This document shows, in pieces, positions 1 through 12,485 of a DNA stretch of 64,000 nucleotides (positions are counted from its first letter, which is position 1; each line of letters opens with the position of its first letter). The stretch lies in the NCBI RefSeq assembly GCF_037975245.1, contig NC_092576.1:32714611-32778610 (forward strand), written 5' to 3'. Source of the DNA: Apostichopus japonicus. Its lineage: Eukaryota > Echinodermata > Holothuroidea > Aspidochirotida > Stichopodidae. Below the pieces are notes generated by a model. That model was given only the letters and a program-made list of their open reading frames with translations. It was not told the DNA's origin and searched no databases. The position numbers and the translations under genes were made by a program.

Positions 1-1160
1 GGGGCACGCGCCCCCCTGGAAAACCTAGTGCCCCCCGAGTGCCCCCCATCTGAGATTTGGGTTGGTAAAAAATATATATATATATATTGTTATATTCAAC
101 TCCCATCATCTGGGTTGTTTTTCATAAGGACAAAGAAGCACAGTAATTCGTATTTTCTTCAAATGAGCTGCGAAAAAATGAAAAAGTTTATTCTTGAACG
201 TCGGGTATCGAAGTCGTAACCCGCGCCATCACAACAGGTTTCGATATTTGCATTGAATGTGTCAGTGCTCACGCCATACCCACGGATATACACGTCCGCT
301 TCGCGAGCTACATGACTGTGAGAAGGGAGGGTACTGCAATATGTTGCCTTGGTCTGAGGTTGACAGGTTAGGAGCTGACGAAATGTGAGAATGTGAGGGT
401 CCGCAGGCACCATACTTGCCTAAATTTGTGGACCCATATATTAACCCTGTTGTGTAGGGGATGCAGAGGTCATTTGAGGTCAGATGCTTGTAGGAACAAA
501 TGGCGAATGTTCACACCTGTATACTGAGCCATACTCGATGTGTGATCAAACTTTGGATTGCATGGTGAGATCCATGATAGGAGCCAATAACGATGCTGGA
601 ACCTGTTACATCTTAATAGATAATGGGCGAAAACGAGAAGGACAAGAAAGGAGTCGGGGGTCGATGCACACATTAATTCAACAAATGTAGGTTCTTTTGA
701 TATAGGGTTAGGCATAATATCGACAGCATGTGGTTCATATCCTCTGCAAAATTCTGCGCCTTGTTAAAATCATTACCTCAAAAATAGCAATTTCTTCAGA
801 CATCTTCAGATCGAATTTAGCATCAAGTGTGGGAGCATTTTGCATCTAGCCCATCCTCCGTATGCGAAAATTTTCCAAAGCGGAGGGGGCAGTGGTGGCG
901 GAACCGCGGGGGGGGGGGGGGGCTTGGGGGCTCAGCCCCCAATGAAAAAGTTGTGGGGGCAAAGGCATGATAAGCCCCCCCCCCCCAATATTTACCAAGG
1001 CTCCGAAACGTGCATCTGCCCATTTTTTCAATGCATACTTGTCGATCTGTCCGATGCACACGTATACTATATAGGTGTAATAATTTAAGTAAATGCTGGG
1101 GGACCCTCGGCCCGTCCCCTGGCTATAGACCACATTGTCACCCCAACCGCGTCTTCACGC
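1..1160. other. G/C-rich transposon fragments at left edge
   Basis: The first 60 bases and 880-1000 carry runs of C or G with phrases such as GTGCCCCCC and 'cagtggtggcggaaccgcg', as in the ends of the hAT-type MITEs found elsewhere in the window. No paired ends or TSD could be established here. No gene is supported. Confidence 0.35.
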
Positions 1161-1414
1161 CCCGTGAAAAGTGGAAACAGTGAGTGTGAGTACCGGTAAG
1201 CGCAACACAACTTCGTCTTAGGTCAATGACTTGCTTCATTTCAGCCAGTTCTGCAACATCCCCTTACTACACTCAAAAACGTCTTTGCGAGTACACTACG
1301 AGTAATAGCTACTCTCTTAAAACACCATCGAATATACAAATTACAATGTTTTTACAGACTTTTACGTGCAATCTGAGAAATTGCAGGCTTGAGACCCATA
1401 TTTTAGGGCTAGGT

Positions 1415-1686
1415 ATTAGCAGCATAAAACATTCGGGAAGTGCCGTTTCCGGCCATCTGGGGGTTTGAAAAACCCAAAATTTTCTTGTACGCTCCGCGCC
1501 AACCGATGGTGGCGCCCCGCTTAGATAGTCTCAACACATTAACCCCCCTAATAATTTTCCTGTTCCACCGCGCCTGGAGGGGCACCCCACCCCCAGGACG
1601 GCGATCCGTATCCACCTAAGTGCCCCCCATCAAATCCTGGTGCCCCCCTGTGCCCCCCAGACTGAAAAGTCTGGTGACGCCACTGA
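1415..1686 (-). mobile_element. Fragment of a dispersed MITE family (GGCCGGAAACGGCACTTCCC type)
   Basis: Read on the - strand, it begins CAGTGGCGTCACCAGAC at about 1684 and runs through GTGCCCCCC tracts to 'aagcggggcgccaccatcggttggcgcggagcg', 'cccccagatggccggaaacggca' and 'cttcccgaatg'. The same phrases recur at 17030-17150, 17280-17320 and 45430-45510. The shared core marks a family of short non-autonomous elements. Confidence 0.55.
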
Positions 1687-1699
1687 ACAACCTTAAGGA

Positions 1700-4600
1700 C
1701 TATGGACAGGATATAAGTTGTATTCAAGTGATATCTGCAGCATTTGCTTCTTGGTTTGCTGTTATAATCCCCGCAACTATTGCAATAAAAATGGTGTTTG
1801 AGGATGAACAATCCCTTACGTAAGCTTAGGTGCGTTCCTTTGTAACTGAAATACATTCATATTACCAGTTATGTTCACATGACTAGATAGGAAAAGCGAA
1901 GTATGAACGAAACAATGGATTTTATTACACAGAGTCTCAGTAATGGACTAACGTACCTCTATATCTCTTCAAACTGTCCTTAAGGAACTTTCTGAAGAAA
2001 ACGACAGCTTTCCTCCTTTCTTCAAGAGAAACAAGTTCTGGAAAATATAGAACTGCACGTAGGGAAACTACAAATATCTTTCGAAAACGAAATAGACAAC
2101 GTTTTTCTTTGGCCGCAATGAGCTCCCTTACTTATATTCGGCAAGATAACAAAAGTCAGTGAACAACACATTTGACCTAGAAACTGTAAACATGTTAGGC
2201 TTTTACGTCATGATTGGTCGTTTATGTGACTTTCAATCGCATCCCGGAAATGAAAATGGTATTATTTTTATTTAAAACTATATTTGTATGTGTATTTTTT
2301 TTACGGCGTTTAAGAACAGTTGAAGCTATGCTTTGATAACAACAACATAAGTGGTCACTAATGACATTACGCCTCAAGGATCGTTGCGAGTACGCCTTGA
2401 CCAATAAAAAGTGTTTAGTGTTATTATTACAGTGATATAAAATCTTCATGAAATATTCTTTACTGACATCTAAAAGACAATGTTAAATGTAAACTATTGT
2501 TCAAATTGACATGTTAAATACGAAAAACAAAACCTCTATGCCGTTTGATAGAATTGTCTTGAGCAAAAAGAAAGTGCCGATGTACTAATACTGAAACAAA
2601 ATTCTATATATCTACTAATGATCAAGATAAGCACACGTCAGCAAATTTCGCTTTTACTTCCTGTTTTCGTTACTTGAGCATATGCTATTTCAACATGCTA
2701 CATGTAAATTAACACTTAAAAAATCATGCTGTTAAATTTTAATTACAAATTAACATCTATTTCCTTGTACCATCAGGCCTAATGATGCATTATACGTAGT
2801 TCCGAGGAGCTTTCACTTTTCATAAATATTATGCCATTACATATATCATTACTTCAATATTTACTGAAGCTTAAGTAAGGGATACAGAAAGTTAAGCCAC
2901 GAAGGGAATTCTGTTTGTCATTTTACTCCACCACAGATAATTGAATACGAGATCTGTCACGAACACCTTAGTCCACTAAACCAATTTAAATCCACCCACT
3001 TTAGTAGCATTTATCGTGAAAGTAAATATGAAATGTTGTAGCGTGGCCTTGTTAAATACAGGAAAGTAATGGAAATATTACAGTGAGTAACATCTTCGCA
3101 CCACTTTAATTCTCATGAAGAAAATGAGACTTATCTCATACAATAAAACATATTGGTAATATACAGAAGTAATGTTCTACATGTTTTCCTTGTTGAGTAC
3201 CCTAATACGTGATAAAGGATGTTACATGATCCAACTTTTACAACTAGAATATAAAGATTTCATTAAAATTAAACTTCAATGATTTCTGTGTTCAATGTTG
3301 AGGACTAGGCATCATTCTAACAGACATCTGTATCCTTTAGGAAGATCTAGGAAGAACATTTTACTTTAATGATTGCAAATGCTTGTTCCTGTACCGTCAC
3401 GTCTATTTTCATGACTCTTTCATATTAGGTGACCGTCCATGTTCTAGAGAGAGAACTTGGTAATTTCTCTATGTGAAGAAAAGTTAAAGTGAAGTATTGT
3501 GTAAGAAATTTCCGAACTCCTTAATATTGAAAAAAAAAACATGTATGTGACATTTGTGCAGAATAGCTAACTTGGTTACTTCTATACCCTTTTAGTTTAA
3601 CGTGTTGCTGGAACAACAAGAGCAATTTGCAAGCCGCAACTGTTAAACAATTATGTGTTGTAAATTGCTGAGGCGACATTTATTTGCGCAGTGAACAAAA
3701 GCTATAACCCAGTTACAAGAAAACTGTGGCAACACCGTAGTAAGGCTTTACGGGTAATTTTAATGAATAATACATGAAGTTGGTCAAGCAACCAACATGA
3801 AATGTTTGTTCTTTACTCATCAATAATAATCAGTAATATCTTAAAACTGTCGGCCATGCCCTGCAACACGTTTCGTGCTATGTGTAGATTTGTAATCTAC
3901 GACATAAAGATGTTGAGATAATTATTTTAGGAGAAATGGCTGTATGTTAGGAGAGATGATGTATGTTACGTCATGTCCTGAAATATTAAATTGTAGCTAC
4001 AATATGAAAACGTTAATGAATTATGAACGGGCCTGGGCTATCATCAACAGCTTTAACAAGAGTTATATGAAATAAATTAAAATATGTAACTGTAGCACAT
4101 AGTTGAAGAGCTTCGCTGTGCTGGTATCGCATTTACGAGATACGTTAGATCAAGAGAAGGGTGGTTCAACTTCTGCAGCAAGTCGCCTACCTTTACTAGG
4201 ATATAACACACTAGTATATTAAAATGAATACAAACACAATATTCTCCAGTAATTTTTAGGGTAAGTACTCTTTATTCACCACAATGTAAAGATGGATATC
4301 ATGAATAGATAAAACAAGATTGATAAATGGAAGTCAGTTTAATTAGGCACGTATGGTCTGCTTATACAGGACTGATGATTCGAATATCACTTTCAATCTT
4401 CAAGTAAGAGTTAGAGCGATATTAATGGAATATTACTTCGGTAGTAATTTACGTCGGATTGAGCGTACATGTTGCTGTTATAACATTGGTTTTTCAATTT
4501 GCATGTCGTCATAATGTCGTCATAAAGTTACAATATCAAGATGTTGGTTAGTTCATCTTCTTCAATTCAAATTATGGTAAAGCTGTTCATGTCTTTCTTG

Positions 4601-6030
4601 AATAGCAAAAATTAACACGAACCTGTTTCAGTTGTGAGTCGTTAAGGTTCATAATGTTACTTTACATCAGTTTGATCTGTAAGTGCTTTAGGTATTGCTC
4701 GTCCAAGCCTGTACAGAATATGTTGCATCTCAAAAATTCAATGTTCTATTTTGTGTCTCCTTTGCAAATTGATGCCTCGTTTGTTACTCAGTGTCCGTTG
4801 GTTAAGAACTAACATACGGTGTTTTAAAATCAAGTATTCTATGACCAGACTTTAGCATCGTTCACACAATGTGCAGTTTAAAGTTGTAAAAGATGGGAAA
4901 CGATTAAAGATCTGAATTACTGAGGTATTAACACGAGATGAAGTTTAGAATTAAGCGTACATCCAATTGTAATACATGGCTACATTAAGACCCTCAAAAC
5001 ATACATACTAACGTACAAGACTAATATTCGAAGCTCTATATCAGGCCAACTAAGAAAATACTAACTTTGTATGGTAGTTTTGGGCCTACATTTCTTCCCT
5101 GATTATTTTAAGAAGTATTGGCACTTGACTTGATATGAATCTGCTTGTTAGACAAGTCCAAATGCAAGTAGATTTGTTTTTCGAATAGAAATCCAACAAA
5201 TTCCTAACCCTCAATTTAGTACCGACTCCAAGAGTGAAACTCCTATACACATACCCTATTACCATAACTCATTTTACGAAAATGTAAATATGTCACACTT
5301 CAATATAAGCTAACTGTTTAAAATATGATAAATACAGATTAGAAGTATATGTATTTCTGTAAACTGGTAAATTCACAAATAAAGAGCAATTTTCGTCACA
5401 GAATTTAATTCGGTTTGTTAACAGACAGTCGTCAGTCGAATATGTCCAATTGAAAAGGAAGTATATACTTTGAAACAAAAAAAAAACTTATGTTATAAGA
5501 GCACAATTCCAACTTGCATGTTAGTTGAGAACTGATCATTACTGATTATTTCTTTGAATTTCCTACTTTTCTTAGGGTTAACAAATATTTTCTTTTACAT
5601 TTTTAACTACCAGTTTCTCACCCACATTATTGGCATGTATTGAATATAGTTCCAACTAAGTGCGGTTTATATGCGTAATAATAGCTTCAGGATACTGCTT
5701 TAAACGATTTTTGGGGGTAAGAAATCGGACTTTTCGAAGTATAAAGAGGCTGATATAATAAATGTAACCCTTCTGCATTGGATGTTTTGTAGATTCAAAT
5801 GAAAACTATCGGAATTGAGATATATTCTAAATATTATTCTAAAAATGGAATGGTTGAGATGTTCTTAAAGTTATACCGTGACACAACAAAACTACGTCAA
5901 CTTGTAAGAACGATTCTTCTCACATTTATTCTTTGCTTTTTCCAAGACATAACGCTCATCTTTATGGTATTAATTATAACATACATTTTTGGGCTCAATG
6001 AAGTCGCTCTGTTGTAAATCAATGCCAGCG
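1700..6030. other. AT-rich intergenic DNA, nothing recognised
   Basis: About 4.3 kb of AT-rich sequence with no long frame, no paired repeats and no clear splice-site chains. The short open frames at 2222-2449, 5293-5478 and 5799-6017 have no recognisable motif. Confidence 0.6.
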
Positions 6031-8270
6031 TCAGACCAATGCAGATACACGTCTCTGATGTTTAGGTCTTTTCACAATGAGTATTGGTTCAAAACTGATA
6101 TCATGCATGCTTACAAACATGACGTTTAACAACAAATTGTGCATCTAAAATAATCACTGAAAGATTTTCGGATATGGAAATTGTCCAGAAAAATGTTTCA
6201 AGGGACACACTTTCTAAAAATTCATTTTTTCTATGTCTTTTTGCTTGTTGTTGAGAATGTTAAGGATTTCCTGAGAACTAGTCTAATAAACTACTTCTAC
6301 AGAAATTCACTTTCTTGACATTGCGTTTAATTTTTCATCTGTCAATTTCGTTTGTGGTTGATGATTTAATGACATCTGCTGCGATCAAAAACTTCAATTA
6401 ATACGAAACCGTTAATGACGTAACAAACCGACAACATAATTGTAATATTAATAAAGTAACAGAAAGCCTTTCGTCCATAGTAATGACATTATCAACTTTT
6501 CAGCATTACATAATAAAACGATAAATGTTATACAAACCTCGCACATGCAAATGGTGTCTTAAAATTATACTTGCGTTCCGAATGCATTCATAAACTCCTT
6601 CGTGTAAAATAGATACGGGTTGTATCAAAAGAGAGTAGTTTCTGGCAAGCGAAATACTTTTTGCATACTGATCTTCGACCAAAAGATTTCCGTAATACAG
6701 TAAACTGCCCTTAAATTTCCAATTGTTGTTAAGTCCCGTCCTTTGACAGCTATCTAATATTACTTGATCTGATACGGTGACTGTATGCTTAAATTCTTCA
6801 CCGAAAGTAATGTACAATCCGCAAAACATCACAATCGCAAACTTGAACATTCTTATCAGACCAATATAAACAAGTTTCTGGATCACGCTTTCTGATGTTT
6901 ATGTCTCTTTACACTAAGTAATGGTTCAAAATTGATGTTAATTAATGAGGATTAAACAACAAATTTTGCATTAAAATTATCTCTGAATGGATTATTGTCG
7001 GATCTGGAATTAGGCTAGCAAAATGAATGAACTGCGACACACTTTATAAAAATACGCATGTGTTCCATGCCATTTCGTTTGTTGTTGACAATGTTTACGA
7101 TTTACCGATTATTAGTTTATTAAAATGCTTCCTACTGAAACGTACTTTTCTTAGAAATGCATTTGTATTTCATGTAATTTCGTGCGTAGTTGAGAATGGT
7201 TACGGTAAACTGAGAATAATGCTTCTACTGAAAGACATTTCATTGGTATGTCGTGTTATTGTTCATGTCTTTTCGTTTGTGGTTGACAGTGCTTACGATT
7301 ACTTGAGAACTAGTCTAGTCAAATGCTTTCTAATGAAACACTTTCTTGAAAATGCATTTGTTTTCTATCTGACATTTCGCTTGTTGTTGACAATGTTAAC
7401 GATTTCATGAGTACTAGCCTTTTAAACTGCTTCTACAGAAAGTCACTTTCTTGACTATTTAATGAGATCTGCTGCAATCAATGAGCTTCTATCAGTGCGA
7501 AATTGTTAATGCCTTTACAACCGACAACATAATGGTTATATTAACACAGCAACAGAAAGCCCATATCGTAAAATATCAATTTGCATGTTAGTTGAGAACT
7601 TATCATTACTTTGAAAGCTTCGACCGCAGATTATTTCTTTGAATTCTCACTTGTTAAGGTTAGAAATTTCCCCTACATATTTTCCTACCAGTTCACCCAG
7701 TTCAATTGGATGCTATTTTTTAAACGTAAGAAAACGGACGTTTGGAAGAATGAAGAGGCTGATCAAACAAACAATAAATATATCATTTCTGCGTCTTGAT
7801 TTTATTACTTTCAAGTAAAAACATTTCTGATGTTTAGGTCTTCTCACGCCATGAGGGTATAACAGCGAATTTTGCATCTAAATTTGCCAATGAAAGGACT
7901 ATTGCTAGATCTGGAACCAGGCTGGCAAAATGCTTTCAACTGACAGACACTTTCTAAAAATGCATTTGTTTCTCATGACATTTCGTGTTTTGTTGACAAT
8001 GGTTACGAGAAAAATGCTTCTACTGAAAAACACTTCCTTGGCATTGCGTTTTATTTTTCATGTCTTCGCGATTGTGGTTAACAATGGTTACGATTAAGTG
8101 AGAACTTGTTTAACAAAATGCTTTCTACTGAAACACACTTTCTTTAAAATGCATTTTTTCATTTATCAATTTCGTTTCTGGTTAACGATGTAATGAAATC
8201 TGCTCCAATCAGTCCGAAGTTACCAATAACTTAACAAACGAACACAGCAACATACAGTCTATACGACCAT
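6030..8270. repeat. Decayed tandem repeats around the Ig exons
   Basis: Non-coding DNA on both sides of each Ig exon repeats phrases such as CATTTCGTTTGTTGTTGACA, 'aaatgcttctactgaaa' and 'actttctt.aaaatgcatttg' several times (for example about 6240, 6300, 7070, 7260, 7370, 7975, 8060 and 8130). This shows that the Ig exon and its flanks were duplicated together, with local ~100-bp duplications. The open frame at 7027-7410 is produced by these repeats and is not taken as a gene. Confidence 0.5.
6538..6850 (-). CDS. Single exon: signal peptide plus V-type Ig domain (copy 1)
   Basis: On the - strand ATG at 6850 opens a signal peptide (MFKFAIVMFCGLYITFG). A V-type Ig domain follows: Cys in LDSCQ, Trp in NNWKFKGS, then YSLLIQPVSILHEGVYEC with the canonical GxYxC. 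A GTTTGT donor follows in phase 1. It resembles the V-type domains of the receptor at 35-37 kb in layout but is more canonical. No downstream exon on the - strand could be found in the remaining 6.5 kb, so it is either the first exon of a gene continuing leftward or an orphan duplicate. An in-frame Met upstream at 6886 is possible. Confidence 0.6.
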
Positions 8271-8330
8271 AGGAAGCACATAATCTACTATTTCAACAAT
8301 ACACAATAAAACGAACAATGTTGTACAAAC

Positions 8331-8652
8331 CTTGCACATGCAAATGATGTCTGAATATTATAGATGCGTTCCGAATGCATTCATAAACACCTTCGTGTAA
8401 AATAGATACGGGTTGAATGAATATCGAGTAGTTTGTGACAAGCGAAATACTTTTTGCATACTGATCTTTGACCAAGAGATTTCCGTAATACAGTAAACTG
8501 CCATTCAATCTCCAATTGATTGGGAGTCCGACATTATTTTGACAGCCTTCTAATAATACCTGATCTGATACGGTGACTGTATGCTTAAATTCTGCACCTA
8601 AACCGATGTACAGTCCACATAACATGACAATCGCAATCGAAAACTTGAACAT
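8331..8652 (-). CDS. Single exon: signal peptide plus V-type Ig domain (copy 2)
   Basis: ATG at 8652 on the - strand opens MFKFSIAIVMLCGLYIGLG. The Ig domain has Cys in LEGCQ, Trp in PINWRLNGS and the motif HEGVYEC. The GTTTGT donor gives phase 1. It is clearly a tandem duplicate of the exon 1.8 kb to the left; long shared runs include DQYAKSISL, and both begin with Glu-Phe-Lys-His-Thr after the leader. The frame is open in both copies, which suggests selection or recent duplication. Confidence 0.62.
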
Positions 8653-9169
8653 TATTATAGAATTGTCTTCTTATCAATTTCCACAGTAGATTACATTCAC
8701 TAACACGTAGCAGCTAGTTGACAAAGCGCAGCAACACACATAGACGTTTTACAAGGGCGTATCCTTTTCATTGTTTCCTTTCGTACGGATGTCCACAGGA
8801 GGCATTTCCCCCATCGAACAAACTTCATGAAATGAGTTCTGTGTAAGTACTGAAATTGGCAATATGTCATACTAACAAGAAAAGAAAGCGAAAATAAAAT
8901 TATGGGCAACAATGAGTATCAATCAGGTTTTTTTTTGTGAAAGTTCTGTCCGTACGTACCATGCAGCTATAAGGAACTAAACCAGAATACGCCCCAGTCC
9001 CCCCCCCCCCCGAGCCCGTAAACCAAGGGGACCTTTAGCTGGTGAACCCCGTAGTACGAAAGCCCATTAGGGCCATAAAAGATTTTTTTCTTAGTCTTAT
9101 TCTGTAGCAACTAAGATAAAAATAGAACATCGTTCATAACATAATATGTTACCTAGGAAGATTTATTGC

Positions 9170-10145
9170 TGTCACGAACGACTGTATTCATTTTACGTGT
9201 ATTCAGTATATGCTGGTGTGGGTGATAAGTAGGTCACTCGTCGTGACTGATAACCGTGTTTAATTTTTCTGGAAGCGACGAGGAATGATGGCGCTATTCG
9301 GTATTAGCGATTACAAATTTCCAGAACATACGAGAAGTTATTTTTAGCAGGTGACCGGATATCGTCGACCAATGAACGTTGAACTGTCAGTCGTATCTTC
9401 GAGACATGGATGATTCTCGATGTTTTTCCGTCAGGATTCCTGGAAAAGAACTTTCGGGAGATAAAACCCGGCTATATATAAGAAGAGATATTTTCGGTGA
9501 TGAGGAGTTTTCCGATCTATTGTGAGAAGAAATTCATCTGAGATAAAAGATTAATTATCGAGGGGACGGACGGAGGAACCGGTGGACTGTTTGTTTATTA
9601 GATTGGTGCGTCGTTTAACCGGGACAGGCGTGACTTCGGCAGAGTTTTTCGGAGTTCACCCAGGAGGAAGCCATCCTTGGGATACAAACGTTGAGTCGAA
9701 TTGGACCAGCGGGGAACGGTTGTGCTCCTGACCAAGTCACGGGATACCAGCCTACGAGGGATACCCCCGACATTGTTGTTGGTGACGCAAGGAGGTCAGC
9801 ACAGCTACGAAAGGAACCGAGAGCCGGCACGCGCCGCGTAAGATAAGTTAAGTAATCTTTTCAAACTTTAACGGCCGTATAATATTGTAAAATCTGTCTG
9901 TAATATTCCAAAATTCTAGTACCAATAATCCTTGTACAAATCAGTAGAGATCGTATCATTGTAAATATATCGTTTTTGTTAAATTCAGAAACCTCTCAGT
10001 AGTCTTTTGGTCCTTTGAGTTTACTTCCCTGAAATCTATCTAAAATTGTATTTTATCGGCTTTGAAGGCCAAGGGAAAACCAGGGGTCGCAACAGAGGGG
10101 GCGCTAGAGGGTGCCAGTTTGTTTTATCCCACGGAAGTTGTGACA
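9170..10145 (+). mobile_element. Solo LTR of a retrotransposon (Ty3/Gypsy type likely)
   Basis: A 976-bp block starts TGTCAC and ends GTGACA (the short inverted ends of an LTR). It is bounded by the identical 5-bp duplication ATTGC at 9165-9169 and 10146-10150. A TATA box (CTATATATA) lies at about 9472 in the promoter position. No internal region, primer-binding site or second LTR is present, so this is a solo LTR left by LTR-LTR recombination. The superfamily is inferred from the 5-bp TSD and length. Confidence 0.75.
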
Positions 10146-11532
10146 ATTGCACATGCCTCAAGTTTTCTATTGGTGCGCCCAGGGAACTGCTACTTAGAGT
10201 AGCAGTTCCACGGAGCGTCGTCGCGCCTGTAATTTTGTGTATACCGAATTTGCATATACCAGATTTGCGTGAATACTAGCTTTGTGTTTATATACCGGGG
10301 CCCCTTGTCGACTTGCCTCGAGTGTGATTTAATCTTCCTTGTAGTTTCGCACAGTGCTCAGAGTACAAGAGAGGCATGTTTGTAACTATTACAATCCGAT
10401 ATTTTTCCCGGGGCCGCCATTTAATGCCCCCATCCGACAGACGTGAGTCAATTGAGTCAATTCTCAGCGTTTAGCCACTTTCCGGAATGCTGAGAGAGTA
10501 GGTAGCAACCTGTCCGTCGCCACTGCAGGAGAGCATTGTCGAACCTAACCAATGAACACAGTTAACCCGGATAAATTGCTTACCACTACAATGACATCAA
10601 CAACTGCAGTACAGCTATTGGACTACACCGGAAATTGCAAAACCCTCACATTACAGCTTTTGAAAGCCAGACTCGAGATGGGAATTGAACCCGGTGGGGC
10701 CAGCGTCACAAACACATAAAATGGAGGCGTGAAGAAACATCATGAGACATGTTTTTAGGGGTGGGGACCTTGAGGTGTAGTTTTTTGATACTTAAAAATA
10801 AAACTACACGCGCAATGCTGATTGTGTATATGTGATATCACCATGAACTCGGATGCCCCAAAATCCCCCAAATTTACCCAAACTCCTGGCGGCGCCAATG
10901 ATGTTAGTTTAGTCTTGCCTAAGAATGGAAACATATTACACCATTTTGCATCTAAGCACACTTTCGTACAGTATAAAATCTCTTAAAGGTGAGGGGGACA
11001 CCCCATGGAAAATTCCTGGTAGCGCCAGACGCTACCGGCATTTGTGAAAAATATGACAAGGAAAACCTATTATTCTACATGGTAGGCAATTTGTGGGCAA
11101 TGTAGCAATCACTAATCTGTTTATAGTTGGAGTGTAGAATTATTATAACTAGGGAAATTTAAATAGATTTCTTAGATTGTCATCATTCTTTTTGCAAAAA
11201 GAATGACCAGAGAATAGTTTTTTTTCAAATGGTAGTGACGTCGTGGTCTCAAGCGTCTTTCTTTTCTTATTTTTCATACAATCGTACATACTATTATGAA
11301 ACCTTACAGGCAATTCTGCTGGTATAACGGGTTACACCATAACCGATTTTGACTAATAGCCCAGCGGTCCATGAAACAACATGGGGGGGGGGGGGGGAAT
11401 GGATTATGATCGAGCACACCAACTAGAGGGGTGGACCGTGGTGGTGCTTGCCCCGCCCCTCCCTCTGTTCCTCCCATCTTAACTGGCGTACACTCCCGGG
11501 AAAAATAGCTAAGAATAAGCAGAACAAGGGGA

Positions 11533-11815
11533 GCATGGTGGCCGAGTGGCTAATGCATTGGTATTATATATGATCTCAGGATTGTGGGTTCGATTCCAGC
11601 TCTCACCATTATGTTGTGTCCTTGGGCAAGGCACTTTTTATCTCGACTGCCCCTCTCCATCCAGGTGTATGAATGTATACCTGCGAGGTAACTTAGGAGT
11701 GTGCGCTGGATTCTCGACAGCCAATCTGATGACCAGGGATTCAAAGCGCTTTGAGATGGCTGTGCCATATAAAGCGCTATAGAAAAACTAACATAACATA
11801 ACAATAACAAATCAA
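11533..11815 (+). mobile_element. tRNA-derived SINE
   Basis: The head resembles a class-II tRNA (Leu/Ser type): A box TGGCCGAGTGG near 11540 and B box GGTTCGATTCC near 11587. A body with TGTCCTTGGGCAAGGCACTT follows, then a 3' tail 'caaagcgctttgagatggctg..ataaagcgctata' and an A-rich end with ACATA repeats. The 3' tail resembles the LINE tail at 60.1 kb. A true tRNA gene is ruled out because the acceptor stem does not close. Confidence 0.8.
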
Positions 11816-12209
11816 GTAAATTACTCAGAAGAAAACTTGAAAATGGTAAGTCGCAATAAGCCGGAATTGTTAGGAGATTAATAATACAGACTAGTGTCAC
11901 TATAGCTAATAGTGAATTAATAGTTACTACCATCAGTGACCAACGCCCACCCCCCCCCCTGCCTCGTGCTTCTTCTCGTTTTAGGGGCTTATATATGAAA
12001 AGCTCGAATCTTTTTAAAAAGTCGGGAGGAGATTAAAAGGGCCAGGGCACACGACGACCCTAGTGGTGCCAGTTTAACAGGCACCCTGACCCAATTGTAA
12101 ATATGCTCTCACAGTTGCCTGAGGGACCAGGGTATATGTTGAGGCCCGCGGGAAACTAAACTCGAAAAAAGACCTGCGTATCTGTCGCTGCATCAGTCCC
12201 CTATAGTTA

Positions 12210-12485
12210 ACAGCATATGTCCAGGGGATATTCGTCCGGGGGTATTTATGCGGGGGTGATTGTCTAGGGGGTATTCGTCCGAGGAGGTAGGTGTCCGTTT
12301 TTTTTTTGTCCTCGTGGGTAATTGACCAGGGGGTATTTGTCTGGGTGGTAGTTGCATGTCCTGGGGGGTTATTGTCCGGGGTGGTATCTGTCCAGGGGGT
12401 AATTGTCCGTTGGGTTCTCGTCGGGGGGGGTTATTGACTGGGGAGTAATCGTCCGGGGTATTTGTCTGGGGGTATTTGTCCAGTC
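12210..12485. repeat. G-rich degenerate minisatellite
   Basis: About fifteen variants of a 17-20 bp unit such as GGGGGTATTTGTCCGG lie in tandem. The density of G runs means one strand could form G-quadruplexes. It has no coding value. Confidence 0.6.

Noticed and set aside
7027-7410. A 127-codon + strand frame as a membrane-protein gene
   Set aside because: It consists of repeated ~100-bp non-coding phrases that also occur out of frame nearby; there are no splice signals or domain.
8700-8912. A 70-codon - strand frame resembling a secreted Cys-rich peptide
   Set aside because: The apparent leader has no ATG (it would begin at TTG after an in-frame stop), and its 'hydrophobic leader' is a pyrimidine-rich tract ending TTGTTAG, more like a splice acceptor.
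9147-10094. LTR bounded by TGTTAC and GCAACA
   Set aside because: Flanks show no duplication; shifting to TGTCAC...GTGACA gives a perfect 5-bp TSD (ATTGC).
11533-11610. A tRNA gene
   Set aside because: A and B boxes are present, but the acceptor stem does not pair and the sequence continues into a SINE body and tail.
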